From the NCBI RefSeq assembly GCF_030161575.1, contig NZ_BSUL01000001.1, positions 992,001 to 1,056,000 of the forward strand: a stretch of 64,000 nucleotides of DNA, written 5' to 3'. Of this stretch, positions 35,765 to 44,175 are shown piece by piece. A program made the position numbers and the translations under genes. Origin of the DNA: Arenivirga flava. Lineage in GTDB: Bacteria > Actinomycetota > Actinomycetes > Actinomycetales > Microbacteriaceae. Numbering within the stretch: position 1 is the first letter of the stretch; each line of letters starts with the position of its first letter. Under the pieces are notes generated by a model, which was given only the letters and a program-made list of their open reading frames with translations, was not told the origin of the DNA and ran no database searches.

Positions 35765-37222
35765 TCAGGGCTGCACCGGTTCCGCGGCGACGAGCTCGAC
35801 GGCGTTCAGCGAGGCCGCGGCGCCCTGCTCGACGCGCACGTCGATCCACAGCCGGCCCCGCGCATCCGGCACCAGGTCGCCGATGGCGGCCGTCTCGCGC
35901 CCGGCACCCGGCCCGCCGGTGCGCAGCTGCGCGGCGCCGCCGGATGCGCCGTGGACGACGAGCTCGGCCGTGCTGCCCGGTGCGCCCGGGCTCGCCCCGA
36001 CGACGCGCAGCGCGTACCGGAGCTCGGGGTCGAGCCCCTCCAGTAGGAAGCCGCCGGGCAGGTCGTCGTCACCGCCCGGGCGGTCGTCCGCCGTCGCGAT
36101 CCAGGCGTCGCGCGTCGCGCTGGGCACGGCGAGGTCGCCGAGCGCCGAGCCCGGCGCGGTCGGACCCGCCTCGGCGGCGGTGCTCGCCCGGAAGCCGCCG
36201 GTCACCGTCATCGCGACGCCGGTCATCCGGCCCCCGTCCGTGACGAGCGACCCGCGATGCTCCCCGGCGACGACGTCGCCGCCCGGCGCCGTCGGCCACC
36301 AGTCGTTCCACTGGCGGCCCTCGTCGTCGAGTCCGGTCGGCACGCCGACGACCCCGTCGTCGGCGCCGAGGTCGAGCAGCAACCGCTCCCCGGGGCGCAG
36401 GCCCTGCACCGTCGGACGGGCGGCCTCCGACGGTCCGACCGCGGAGTCCAGCACGGGGAGCAGCACCTCGAGCCAGGCCGCGTAGCCGGCCGGTGTCAGG
36501 TGGATGCCGTCGATCGAGAGCCGGTCGAAGGCGGCGCGATCCGTCGCCGCGAGCTGCTCGAACGGTGTCGCGATGTCGACGTAGTGGACGCCGGGATCGG
36601 CCGCCGCGTCGGCGGCCAGCAGCCGGTTGGCCTCGCGCCGCGCCCGTTCGACGCCGTCGCCGGCGTCGACCGTGGCCGGCGTCGGAGCGATCGCGAGCAC
36701 GAGCACCTGCGCGTCGGGGCGGCCCGCGCGCACCAGGGCGACGAAGTCGCGCACGTCCGCGGCCAGCCGCTCGGGCGAGCCCCCGGCGCGCAGGTCGTTG
36801 AGCCCGGTCCGCAGCACGACGGCGCGCGGTGCGAGCGGGGCCACCAGCCACGGCGACTCGGCGAGGACCTGCCCCATGACGGAGCCGCCCCAGCCGCGCT
36901 GCACCACGTCGTAGTCGGGCAGATCGCGGGAGAGCGACTCCCAGCGGCGGATGCTGGAGCTGCCGATGAAGAGGACCGAGTCGGTACCCGGCGCATCCGC
37001 CCGGTCCTGCTCGACCCAGCGGCGCACCTCGCGGGTGCCGGAGCTCCCGGACGGGTAGGACGGTGCGGCGACGGGCTCCTCCGGCAGGGCCGGCACGGGG
37101 ATGCTCGGTGCGGGCGCCGGCGGCTCGGGCGCACCGGCCATGGCCGCGCCGGCGCCGGCGCCGGCGAAGACGCCCGCCGCGAGCACGCATGCGAGCGCCG
37201 TCGTCCGACGTCGAGCGAGCAC
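35765..37222 (-). CDS. Secreted SGNH/GDSL-family hydrolase with extra C-terminal domain
   Basis: 485 residues with a Sec signal peptide (MLARRRTTALACVLAAGVFAG, cleavage probably near AMA-GAP) and a Pro-rich linker. The hydrolase domain has block I FIGSSSIRRW (nucleophile Ser), block II Gly in RGWGGS, block III RTGLND (Asn) and block V DGIHLTPAGY (Asp and His). The last about 230 residues are a beta-rich domain with a D-x-D-D/G pattern, with no recognised family, perhaps carbohydrate binding. A likely substrate is an acyl ester or acetylated glycan outside the cell. Confidence 0.85.
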   Translation of the reverse strand: MLARRRTTALACVLAAGVFAGAGAGAAMAGAPEPPAPAPSIPVPALPEEPVAAPSYPSGSSGTREVRRWVEQDRADAPGTDSVLFIGSSSIRRWESLSRDLPDYDVVQRGWGGSVMGQVLAESPWLVAPLAPRAVVLRTGLNDLRAGGSPERLAADVRDFVALVRAGRPDAQVLVLAIAPTPATVDAGDGVERARREANRLLAADAAADPGVHYVDIATPFEQLAATDRAAFDRLSIDGIHLTPAGYAAWLEVLLPVLDSAVGPSEAARPTVQGLRPGERLLLDLGADDGVVGVPTGLDDEGRQWNDWWPTAPGGDVVAGEHRGSLVTDGGRMTGVAMTVTGGFRASTAAEAGPTAPGSALGDLAVPSATRDAWIATADDRPGGDDDLPGGFLLEGLDPELRYALRVVGASPGAPGSTAELVVHGASGGAAQLRTGGPGAGRETAAIGDLVPDARGRLWIDVRVEQGAAASLNAVELVAAEPVQP

Positions 37223-37359
37223 GGCGTTCCCCCATCGTCCGGGCGGCCCCCTGCCGCGCCGGAGGACGCCGACCGTACCGTGCGCGGGGCGAGCAGGCGG
37301 AGCGGCGTCGCGACGATGCTAACCCGCCGCCGCGCCGCGAGCGGCAGCGCCGCGCGCGG

Positions 37360-38289
37360 TCAGAGCCGCAGCGCGAGCGCGTTCGCGGTGAGGCCCGCCG
37401 CCGTGCCGCAGAGCAGCACCGTGCCGCCGGGGCCGATCCGACCCTCCTCGAGCGAGCGGATGAGGGTGTACGGCACCGAGGAGGAGACCATGTTGCCGTA
37501 CTCCGCCACCCGGTCGACGAAGAGCGCCTTCGGGATGCCGATGCGCCGCATCGCGATCCCGAGCGCGCCGCTCGCCTGGTGCGGCACGACGAGGTCGAGG
37601 TCGTCGAGGCCGAGCCCCGCCCGCTCGAAGAAGCGGTCGAAGAACGCCGGCAGCACGGCCAGCATGCTCATCAGCGCCCGCCGGCCCTGCATGTCGAAGA
37701 GGTAGTCGCGCGGGTCGCCCTCGGCGTACGCCTGCGCCGGATGGAGCGAGAGCCCACCGCGCAGCTCGGTGTCGTGCGCGTGCTGCGGCCAGGTCCGCTG
37801 CAGGCTCGCGAGCACGCCCCGCGACCCGTCGCCGCGGGTGAGCACGACGGCGGCCCCCGCATCCGAGAACAGCTCGAAGCTCTCGCGCTGCTCCGGGTCG
37901 AGGAAGCGGCTGCCGACGTCGCCGCTGACGACGAGCACCCGCTCGTAGTCCCCGGCGTCGAGGTAGCGCGAGGCGACGTCGAGCGCCGTGATGAAGCTGG
38001 TGCAGGTCGAGTTGACGTCGAAGGCCGCCGCGGTGGCGTGCGGTGCGACCCGCTCCATGACGAGCGCCGCCGTGCACGGGATCGGCTGCACCCCGGCGGC
38101 GCAGGCGGCGATGACGCAGTCCACGTCGTCCGGGCGCAGGCCCGCGTGCGCGATCGCGCGCTCCGCCGCCTCCGCCAGCAGGTCGAGCTGGCCGCGGTCG
38201 TCCTCGATGCGGTGCCGCGTCTGACGCCCGAAGGCCACGATGCGGCCGGGCAGGCTGGTGCCGTAGCCGGCGATCTCAAGCCGACGCAT
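37360..38289 (-). CDS. 3-oxoacyl-ACP synthase III family protein (FabH/OleA-like)
   Basis: 309-residue thiolase-fold condensing enzyme. The catalytic triad is intact: Cys96 in VNSTCTSF, His237 in VPHQASG and Asn266 in EYGNMVSS. The C-terminal GTAAGLTANALAL matches the glycine-rich end. The N-terminal TSLPGRIVAFGRQTRHRI differs from housekeeping FabH. The position in an operon with an acyl-activating enzyme and a reductase suggests a special acyl condensation. I chose ATG 38289 because AAGGAGG ends 6 nt upstream; the ATG at 38295 has no spacing. It overlaps the preceding gene by 14 nt. Confidence 0.88.
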   Translation of the reverse strand: MRRLEIAGYGTSLPGRIVAFGRQTRHRIEDDRGQLDLLAEAAERAIAHAGLRPDDVDCVIAACAAGVQPIPCTAALVMERVAPHATAAAFDVNSTCTSFITALDVASRYLDAGDYERVLVVSGDVGSRFLDPEQRESFELFSDAGAAVVLTRGDGSRGVLASLQRTWPQHAHDTELRGGLSLHPAQAYAEGDPRDYLFDMQGRRALMSMLAVLPAFFDRFFERAGLGLDDLDLVVPHQASGALGIAMRRIGIPKALFVDRVAEYGNMVSSSVPYTLIRSLEEGRIGPGGTVLLCGTAAGLTANALALRL

Positions 38290-39538
38290 CCGCATCCTCC
38301 TTCCACGCGCGCTCGACGCGCCGCAGCTTGCGGGTCGGATCGGGAGCGTACGCCCCGAAGCGCAGCTCGGGGGCGGGCGCGCCCTGCCGCCGCCAGAGCG
38401 CCTCCAGCCGCTCCCGCACGCCCGCCTCGCCGGCCGGGTCGTCGAGCAGCACCTCGACGCGCTCGGCGCCGGTCTGCACCACGCGCCACTGGCTGAAACC
38501 CTCGGCGTGGATCATCGCGCGAGCCACGAGGTCGGCGAAGACCCGTACGCCGCCCAGCAGCAGCGCATCGTCCTCGCGGCCCTCGATGCGCTCGAGCGCG
38601 GTCAGTACGCTGCCGCAATCGCAGGGCTCCGCGCGCTCGACGAGCAGGTCGTTCAGGCGGTACCGCACGATCGGCTGCGCGACGCGCGAGAAGTCGGTGA
38701 CGATCGGCACGAAGCGGCGCCCCTCGACCGCCTCCCGCTCGAACAGCAGGAGCTCCTCGTTGAGGTGCAGCACGCCGCGATCGCAGGTGCGGGCGAGGAA
38801 GCCCTCGGTGCACTGGTACAGCTGGTGGAGGAACGGCTGCCCGAACGCGGCCTCCAGCCGGCGCGCATCCGCTCGCTCGAGCACCTCCGCGACCGCGTAG
38901 ACGCGCTGCGGTCGCAGCTCGAGGCCGGCCTCGGCGATCGCGAGCAGCACCGACGGGGGCGCCACCAGGATGGTGGGCTCGTAGGCGGCGAGCGAGCGGA
39001 TGCGCTCCCCGAGGTCGCCGTGCACGTCGAAGTACCGGAACTCCACGGCCCGCGAGCGCACGGTGTCGTAGAGCTCGTTGCCGGCGCGCAGGAACAGCGC
39101 GATGCGGTGGTCCAGGATGCGCCCGCGCGGCAGCGTGAGCGCCAGCACCGTGCCGGCCCAGGCATCGCGCTCGGCGGCGCTCACGACGAAGACGCCGCGA
39201 TGACCGCTCGTACCGCTCGAGAGCCCGACGGAGACGCCGTCGAGGGTGCCGCCGAAGTCGCGGCGGCGCTCCGCGTCCGCGGCGAGCGCGACCGCGTCGT
39301 CGAGGGTGACCCCCACCGTGTTCATCGCGTCGAAGTTCGCCATCATCACGGCCTTGTCCATGCGCGGCAGCTCGTCGAGGCGTGCCGGCGCCGCGGCGAA
39401 CCACGGCGAGCGCCGCCGCAGCAGGCGGAGGTGCCGGCGCACGCGTCGCCGCTGGTGGCGCTCGAGCTGCGCCCTGCTACGGAAGCGCCGCAGCCAGCGC
39501 GCGACGACGAAGGCCCGCACGATCCTCAGTCGGCCCAC
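38276..39538 (-). CDS. F390-synthetase/PaaK-related AMP-forming adenylating enzyme
   Basis: 420-residue member of the phenylacetate-CoA ligase/coenzyme F390 synthetase branch of ANL enzymes. The P-loop is LSSGTSGHRG. Later come FLHQLYQCTEGFLA (A5-like motif with Glu), IVRYRLNDLL (A8-like region) and a C-terminal lobe ending RKLRRVERAWKED. It is shorter than OleC-type ligases. It probably activates an acyl acid with ATP. The GTG start overlaps the MBL gene stop by 13 nt and its end overlaps the condensing enzyme, so it is tightly coupled. Confidence 0.85.
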   Translation of the reverse strand: MGRLRIVRAFVVARWLRRFRSRAQLERHQRRRVRRHLRLLRRRSPWFAAAPARLDELPRMDKAVMMANFDAMNTVGVTLDDAVALAADAERRRDFGGTLDGVSVGLSSGTSGHRGVFVVSAAERDAWAGTVLALTLPRGRILDHRIALFLRAGNELYDTVRSRAVEFRYFDVHGDLGERIRSLAAYEPTILVAPPSVLLAIAEAGLELRPQRVYAVAEVLERADARRLEAAFGQPFLHQLYQCTEGFLARTCDRGVLHLNEELLLFEREAVEGRRFVPIVTDFSRVAQPIVRYRLNDLLVERAEPCDCGSVLTALERIEGREDDALLLGGVRVFADLVARAMIHAEGFSQWRVVQTGAERVEVLLDDPAGEAGVRERLEALWRRQGAPAPELRFGAYAPDPTRKLRRVERAWKEDADASA

Positions 39539-40295
39539 AGCAGGTCCACCCCCTCGGGGTGCGGATCGTGGGCGAAGCGCAGCCGCAGCCCGGCGGCCTC
39601 CGCGGCGAGCAGTCGCTGGGCCGTGCGGGCCTGGGCGGCGTGGTCGTGGCCGACGGCGCGGGGCAGGGCGCGCATCCGCTGCTCCTCGCCGAGCAGATCG
39701 CGGCTCCAGGCCGCGTCGCCGGCGAGCAGCACCCTCCCTGCACGAGTACGCCGACGTGCCCGCGGGCGTGCCCGGGCAGGTCGACGAGGCACAGGGAGCC
39801 GTCGCCGAAGAGGTCGTGCGTCGCGAGCCCGTGGTGCTCGTCGTCGAAGCGGTCGACGACGATGCGAGGAGCCGAGTCGAACCACGGCGGCAGGAGCCCG
39901 GGGAGCACGCCCTCCCTCAGCCTCGGCGCCCGGAGGGTCTCCACGAGCCCTGCGCTCAGCACGAACGTCGCGTGCGGGAGGTCGCGCACCCCGCCGAGGT
40001 GGTCGGGGTGCAGGTGGGTGAGCACCACGTGGGTGACCGTCGACGGGTCGACCTGCTCGGCGATGGTCTCGCCGGGGCGGACGCGGGGCGGGAGCAGGAG
40101 GCGGTACGCCCATCCGCTCGCTCCGGTGCCCCAGGAGCGGCCGGCGTACCCCGTGTCGACGAGCACGCGGCGCTCGCCGTCGTCGTAGCGGAACACGCCG
40201 GCGGGGAAGACCCTGCGTTCGCGGGGTGCGCCGCGCAGCAGGGCGCCGACGTCGTGGCTGGTCTCGCCGCAGCGGTGGTAGTGCAGCTCAGGCAT
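39526..40295 (-). CDS. MBL-fold metallo-hydrolase (frameshifted in this sequence)
   Basis: The metallo-beta-lactamase fold motif HLHPDHLGG is intact, with an early VDTGYAG Asp strand and HARGHVG for a metal His. The next metal ligand (LLAGDAAW) and the C-terminal part (VGHDHAAQART, ADPHPEGVDLL-like end) are in another frame after about 39734. Adding one G/C to the plus-strand CCC at 39732-39734 yields a 256-residue protein. Lactonases and thioesterases are common in this family. It lies between the reductase and adenylating genes of the operon and starts inside the end of the reductase gene (8-nt overlap). Confidence 0.83.
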
Positions 40296-41235
40296 AGCTG
40301 GCGAGCCCCTCGTCGAGGCTCACCAGGGGCTCGTAGCCGAGCACCCGCCGGGCGGCGCCGATGTCGAGCGTCTGCGAGAAGGCGATCGACGCGACCGTGT
40401 ACCGGGTGAGCGGCGGCTCGGGGCGCCCGGGCAGGCGGGCGGCGACCGCCTCGAGCGCTCCGGCCGCGGCCAGGACGGGACGGATGGGCAGGTGCCGGTA
40501 CCGGGGAGCGATGCCCATGCCGTCCAGCAGCTGGTCGAGCAGGTGCTTGAATGGGCGCGGGTCGCCGTTCGTGACGTTGAGCACCTCCCCGTCCGCGCCG
40601 GGCGCCTGGAGGGCGAGCCGTGCCGCGCTCGCGACGTTCTCGACCGCGGTGAGGTCGACGAGGTTGCCGCCGCCCCGGAAGAGCGGGATGCCGATCCGCT
40701 CGTGCACCGCGAGCAGGCGCGGCACCAGCGTGCGCTCGCCGCGGCCGATGAGGCCCCTCGGACGCAGGACCACGACCTCCGGCCGGGCGCGCTCGCCCAG
40801 CAGCAGCGCCTCCGCGGCGCGCTTCGAGCGGATGTACCCGTTCATCGCGCGGGCGGGCTGCGGATCGTGCTCGCGGATGCCGATGCGGTCGCGGGCCTCG
40901 GCGTGCACGCTCGGCGAGGAGATGTGCACGATGCGACGGGCGCCGCTGCGCCGGGCGAGTTCGAGCACGTGGCCCGTGCCCTGCACGTTCGTGCGCTCGA
41001 AGTCGCGCCATCGCCCCCACGGGGTGGAGAGCGCGGCGCAGTGCACGATGACGTCGGGGCGCAGGCCGGAGCCGGGCAGCGCGTGCAGGTCGCCGACGAG
41101 ACGGGGCGCATCGGTGGGGAGCATCCGCTCGTCGCGGCCCGCTGCGGTGACCTCGTAGCCGTGCGCGAGCAGCTCCCGGACGACGTGACGACCCAGGAAG
41201 CCGCTCGCGCCGGTGACCAGCGCGTGTTCGCCCAT
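40288..41235 (-). CDS. NAD(P)-dependent epimerase/dehydratase (3-beta-HSD/OleD-like)
   Basis: 315-residue extended short-chain dehydrogenase. The Rossmann turn is VTGASGFLGRH; HCAALSTPW is the active-site entry, SSPSVHAEA the Ser region, and YIRSKRAAE gives the YxxxK pair. It resembles reductases such as OleD or 3-beta-hydroxysteroid dehydrogenases. I start at ATG 41235 because TAGGAT ends 7 nt upstream; 41244 is possible. It is the first gene of a four-gene operon and diverges from a glycosyltransferase. Confidence 0.88.
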   Translation of the reverse strand: MGEHALVTGASGFLGRHVVRELLAHGYEVTAAGRDERMLPTDAPRLVGDLHALPGSGLRPDVIVHCAALSTPWGRWRDFERTNVQGTGHVLELARRSGARRIVHISSPSVHAEARDRIGIREHDPQPARAMNGYIRSKRAAEALLLGERARPEVVVLRPRGLIGRGERTLVPRLLAVHERIGIPLFRGGGNLVDLTAVENVASAARLALQAPGADGEVLNVTNGDPRPFKHLLDQLLDGMGIAPRYRHLPIRPVLAAAGALEAVAARLPGRPEPPLTRYTVASIAFSQTLDIGAARRVLGYEPLVSLDEGLASYA

Positions 41236-41242
41236 GGACCGC

Positions 41243-41248
41243 ATCCTA
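41243..41248 (-). promoter_or_regulatory. -10-like box of the reductase/MBL/ligase/synthase operon
   Basis: TAGGAT, 7 nt before the ATG at 41235. Confidence 0.5.
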
Positions 41249-41266
41249 GGGCGGACCGCCCTCCCC

Positions 41267-41272
41267 TAGGCT
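41267..41272 (+). promoter_or_regulatory. -10-like box of the glycosyltransferase gene
   Basis: TAGGCT, 7 nt before the ATG at 41280. The two divergent boxes are only 18 nt apart. Confidence 0.5.
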
Positions 41273-41279
41273 CGCTGCC

Positions 41280-42494
41280 ATGCGGATCGCCCTGGTGACG
41301 GACTACTGGCTGCCGACGCTCGGCGGCGTGCAGACGGCGGTCAAGGCGCACCGGGAGGCGCTTGAGGCCGCCGGGCACGAGGTGGTCGTCGTGGCGCCGC
41401 TGTTCGAGCGGAGCGCGGACCCCGGCGTCGAGGCGCTGCCGGTCTCGCCGGTGTTCCGCCCCGACGGCTTCCCGTTCGCCTGGCCGCCGCGGCGCATCCG
41501 CGCGCAGCTGCGGGCGTCCTTCGAGCGACGCGGCATCGACGTCGTGCACACCCACTCCGAGATGTTCGCCGCGCTCGGCGCCATCGGGGCGGCGCGCGAT
41601 CTCGGCCTGCCCGTCGTGCACACCATGCACGGTCGCGTCGACGTCTACACCGCCAGCGTGCTGCCGCTGCCGTCGGTCACCACCCGGCTGCTCGCGGCGC
41701 TGCACGCCCGGCACGTGAGCCGCCGCGGCGTCGCGGTGCCCGGCCGCACGCCGTACACGGCCACGGCGACCGCGCGGCGGATGTGGCGGCTCATGGCCGC
41801 GCAGTCCCGGGCCAGCGCGCACGTGATCGTGCCCTCCGCCCACTTCGCCGCCAAGCTCGCCGCTCAGGGTGTGACGACCCCCACGACCGTGCTGTCGAAC
41901 GGCCTCGAGGCCTCGGTGCTCCACCGGGTCGGCGTTCCCGTGGAGCGGAGCCTCGAGCCGGGCGAAGCCCTGCGACTGCTCTGGGTCGGCCGGCTCTCGC
42001 CCGAGAAGCGCCCCGCGGTGCTCGCCGAGGCCGCGCGGTCCTTCGGCCCCGATGTGACCGTCGACGTCTACGGCGAGGGCATGGCCCGCCGTGCCCTCGA
42101 GCGGATGCGCGCCCCCGTCGCCCTGCACGGCGCGGTGCCGCAGGGCGCCGTGCTGGAGGCCATGCGCGGCGCCCATGCCCTGGTCTCCAGCTCGCTCGAC
42201 TTCGACAACCAGCCGATGGTGCTGCTGGAGGCCATCGCGTCCGGGCTGCCGGTGATCCACTGCGATCCGGACCTGGCCGAGATCGTGCCGGCCGGGGGCG
42301 GGTGGCTCGCGCCGACGCCGGACGCCGCGGGGCTGGCGGCGGCGGTCGCGCACCTGCGCAGCGACCCCGCGGCGATCGCCCGCGCGAGCCGCGCGATGCT
42401 CGGGGCGCGCGACGGCGTGGTCCAGCGAGTCGACGGGCTGCTGCGCGTCTACGAAGCGGCGGTCGCGGCCGGGCCGGCGGAGCGCATCCGCTGA
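41280..42494 (+). CDS. GT-B glycosyltransferase, family 4
   Basis: 404 residues. The N-terminal Rossmann half has TDYWLPTLGGVQTAV and HTHSEMFAALGA. The C-terminal half has LLWVGRLSPEKRPAVL, VDVYGEGMARRAL and the donor-binding EX7E-like region around LVSSSLDFDNQPMVLLEAIASGLPVI. This resembles mannosyl- and glucosyltransferases of lipid or cell-wall glycan synthesis, such as PimB-like enzymes. No signal peptide; the acceptor is probably at the inner membrane face. Leaderless-like ATG start. Confidence 0.88.
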   Translation: MRIALVTDYWLPTLGGVQTAVKAHREALEAAGHEVVVVAPLFERSADPGVEALPVSPVFRPDGFPFAWPPRRIRAQLRASFERRGIDVVHTHSEMFAALGAIGAARDLGLPVVHTMHGRVDVYTASVLPLPSVTTRLLAALHARHVSRRGVAVPGRTPYTATATARRMWRLMAAQSRASAHVIVPSAHFAAKLAAQGVTTPTTVLSNGLEASVLHRVGVPVERSLEPGEALRLLWVGRLSPEKRPAVLAEAARSFGPDVTVDVYGEGMARRALERMRAPVALHGAVPQGAVLEAMRGAHALVSSSLDFDNQPMVLLEAIASGLPVIHCDPDLAEIVPAGGGWLAPTPDAAGLAAAVAHLRSDPAAIARASRAMLGARDGVVQRVDGLLRVYEAAVAAGPAERIR

Positions 42495-42519
42495 CCTGCG
42501 GAGCAGCGCGCCCGGCCGG

Positions 42520-43674
42520 TCAGGCCGTGACGACCTGCGCGGTGCCGGTCGGTGCGTCGGGGCCGAGCTCGTCGGCGATGCGCTGCGCCTCCTCGATGAG
42601 CGTGGCGACGATCTCGTGCTCGGGCACCGTCTTGATGACCTCGCCCTTCACGAAGATCTGGCCCTTGCCGTTGCCGCTCGCGACTCCGAGGTCCGCCTCG
42701 CGCGCCTCGCCGGGTCCGTTGACGATGCAGCCCATCACGGCGACCCGCAGGGGCACGGTCATGCCCTCGAGGCCGGCGGTCACCTGATCGGCGAGCGTGT
42801 AGACGTCGACCTGCGCGCGGCCGCAGCTGGGGCAGGAGACGATCTCGAGCTTGCGCTCACGCAGGTTCAGCGACTGCAGGATCTGCAGCCCGACCTTGAT
42901 CTCCTCGACCGGCGGCGCCGAGAGGGAGACGCGGATGGTGTCGCCGATGCCCTCGCCGAGCAGGATGCCGAAGGCGGTCGCGCTCTTGATGGTGCCCTGG
43001 AAGGCGGGGCCGGCCTCGGTGACCCCGAGGTGCAGCGGCCAGTCGCCGCGGGCGGCGAGCTGCCGGTAGGCCTGCACCATCACGATGGGGTCGTTGTGCT
43101 TGACCGAGATCTTGAAATCGTGGAAGTCGTGCTCCTCGAACAGGCCCGCCTCCCAGACGGCGCTCTCGACGAGCGCCTCCGGCGTGGCCTTGCCGTGCTT
43201 CTGCAGCAGGCGGGCGTCGAGGCTGCCCGCGTTGACGCCGATGCGCAGGCTCACGCCCGCATCCTTCGCCGCCTTCGCGATCTCGCCGACCTTGTCGTCG
43301 AACTGGCGGATGTTGCCCGGATTCACGCGGACGGCCGCGCATCCGGCGTCGATCGCCTGGAAGACGTACTTCGGCTGGAAGTGGATGTCGGCGATGACCG
43401 GGATCTGGCTCTTGCGCGCGATGATCGGCAGCGCGTCCGCGTCGTCCTGGCTGGGCACGGCGACGCGCACGATGTCGCAGCCGGATGCGGTGAGCTCGGC
43501 GATCTGCTGCAGCGTCGCGTTGATGTCGGTGGTCGGCGTGGTGGTCATCGACTGCACGCTGACCGGGGCGTCGCCACCGACGAGCACGCTGCCGACCCTG
43601 ATCTGCCGGCTGCGGCGGCGCGGGGCCAGCACGGGCGGGGGCGCGGCGGGCATTCCGAGGTTCACTGCGGGCAC
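42520..43674 (-). CDS. ispG: 4-Hydroxy-3-methylbut-2-enyl diphosphate synthase (flavodoxin)
   Basis: 384 residues. IspG catalyses the sixth step of the MEP/DXP isoprenoid pathway with a [4Fe-4S] cluster. The TIM-barrel part starts [19 protein letters not shown], with [10 protein letters not shown]. The C-terminal cluster-binding part has [10 protein letters not shown] and [11 protein letters not shown], holding three conserved Cys. GTG start with TAGGCT 6 nt upstream, so leaderless-like. dxr of the same pathway is at 47.3 kb. Confidence 0.95.
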   Translation of the reverse strand: MPAVNLGMPAAPPPVLAPRRRSRQIRVGSVLVGGDAPVSVQSMTTTPTTDINATLQQIAELTASGCDIVRVAVPSQDDADALPIIARKSQIPVIADIHFQPKYVFQAIDAGCAAVRVNPGNIRQFDDKVGEIAKAAKDAGVSLRIGVNAGSLDARLLQKHGKATPEALVESAVWEAGLFEEHDFHDFKISVKHNDPIVMVQAYRQLAARGDWPLHLGVTEAGPAFQGTIKSATAFGILLGEGIGDTIRVSLSAPPVEEIKVGLQILQSLNLRERKLEIVSCPSCGRAQVDVYTLADQVTAGLEGMTVPLRVAVMGCIVNGPGEAREADLGVASGNGKGQIFVKGEVIKTVPEHEIVATLIEEAQRIADELGPDAPTGTAQVVTA

Positions 43675-43680
43675 CCGGCC

Positions 43681-43686
43681 AGCCTA
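43681..43686 (-). promoter_or_regulatory. -10-like box of ispG
   Basis: TAGGCT, 6 nt before the GTG at 43674. Confidence 0.5.
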
Positions 43687-44024
43687 GGCGGCACGCGCTG
43701 GACGGCTGCGGGGCGCGCAGGGCTCGCACAGCACACGGTTGGAGGCATCGAGATCGACCTGCGCCTCGGGTTCCCGCCTTCCGTCCATCCGCTCGCGCCG
43801 CCCATCCGCTCGGCCCGTTCGTTCCGCTCGCGCCAGATCGTGTTGGGGCGCTTCGGCGACGCTGGGGCATGCGCCCGCGCGCCCCGATGTCGCCGACGCG
43901 CCCCGAAGCTTCTTCGCGACGGCGGGCGAGGCTACCGCGCGAGGACCCGTAGGCCGGGCGGTGTCAGGCCGAGCCGCCTCAGCCCGAGCCGCCGAACTCC
44001 TCGCGCCCACCGCACACGGAATTG

Positions 44025-44125
44025 CCGAACGACGGAGATCGGCGGACTCGCCGAGGCTGTTCCCCGCATTCACCGGGGTACCTGGGCGCCCGTGCCCGGC
44101 TCCGGGCCGGATCTCCGTCGTTCGG
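44025..44125. repeat. Palindromic intergenic element C
   Basis: Perfect 16-bp arms CCGAACGACGGAGATC (44025-44040) and its complement (44110-44125) enclose 69 nt with small internal dyads such as CCCCG/CGGGG. It lies in the 501-nt gap 43675-44175 between the protease gene and ispG. Besides the ispG box I see no gene there. Confidence 0.85.
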
Positions 44126-44175
44126 CGAAAGCGCCGACCTGGAACGCGAGGCGTGGGCGATGGGCAGCCGTGCGC

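Noticed and set aside
37360-41235. Naming the operon as oleABCD (olefin synthesis)
   Set aside because: The ligase is of the short PaaK/F390 type and an MBL protein stands in place of OleB, so the product cannot be assumed.
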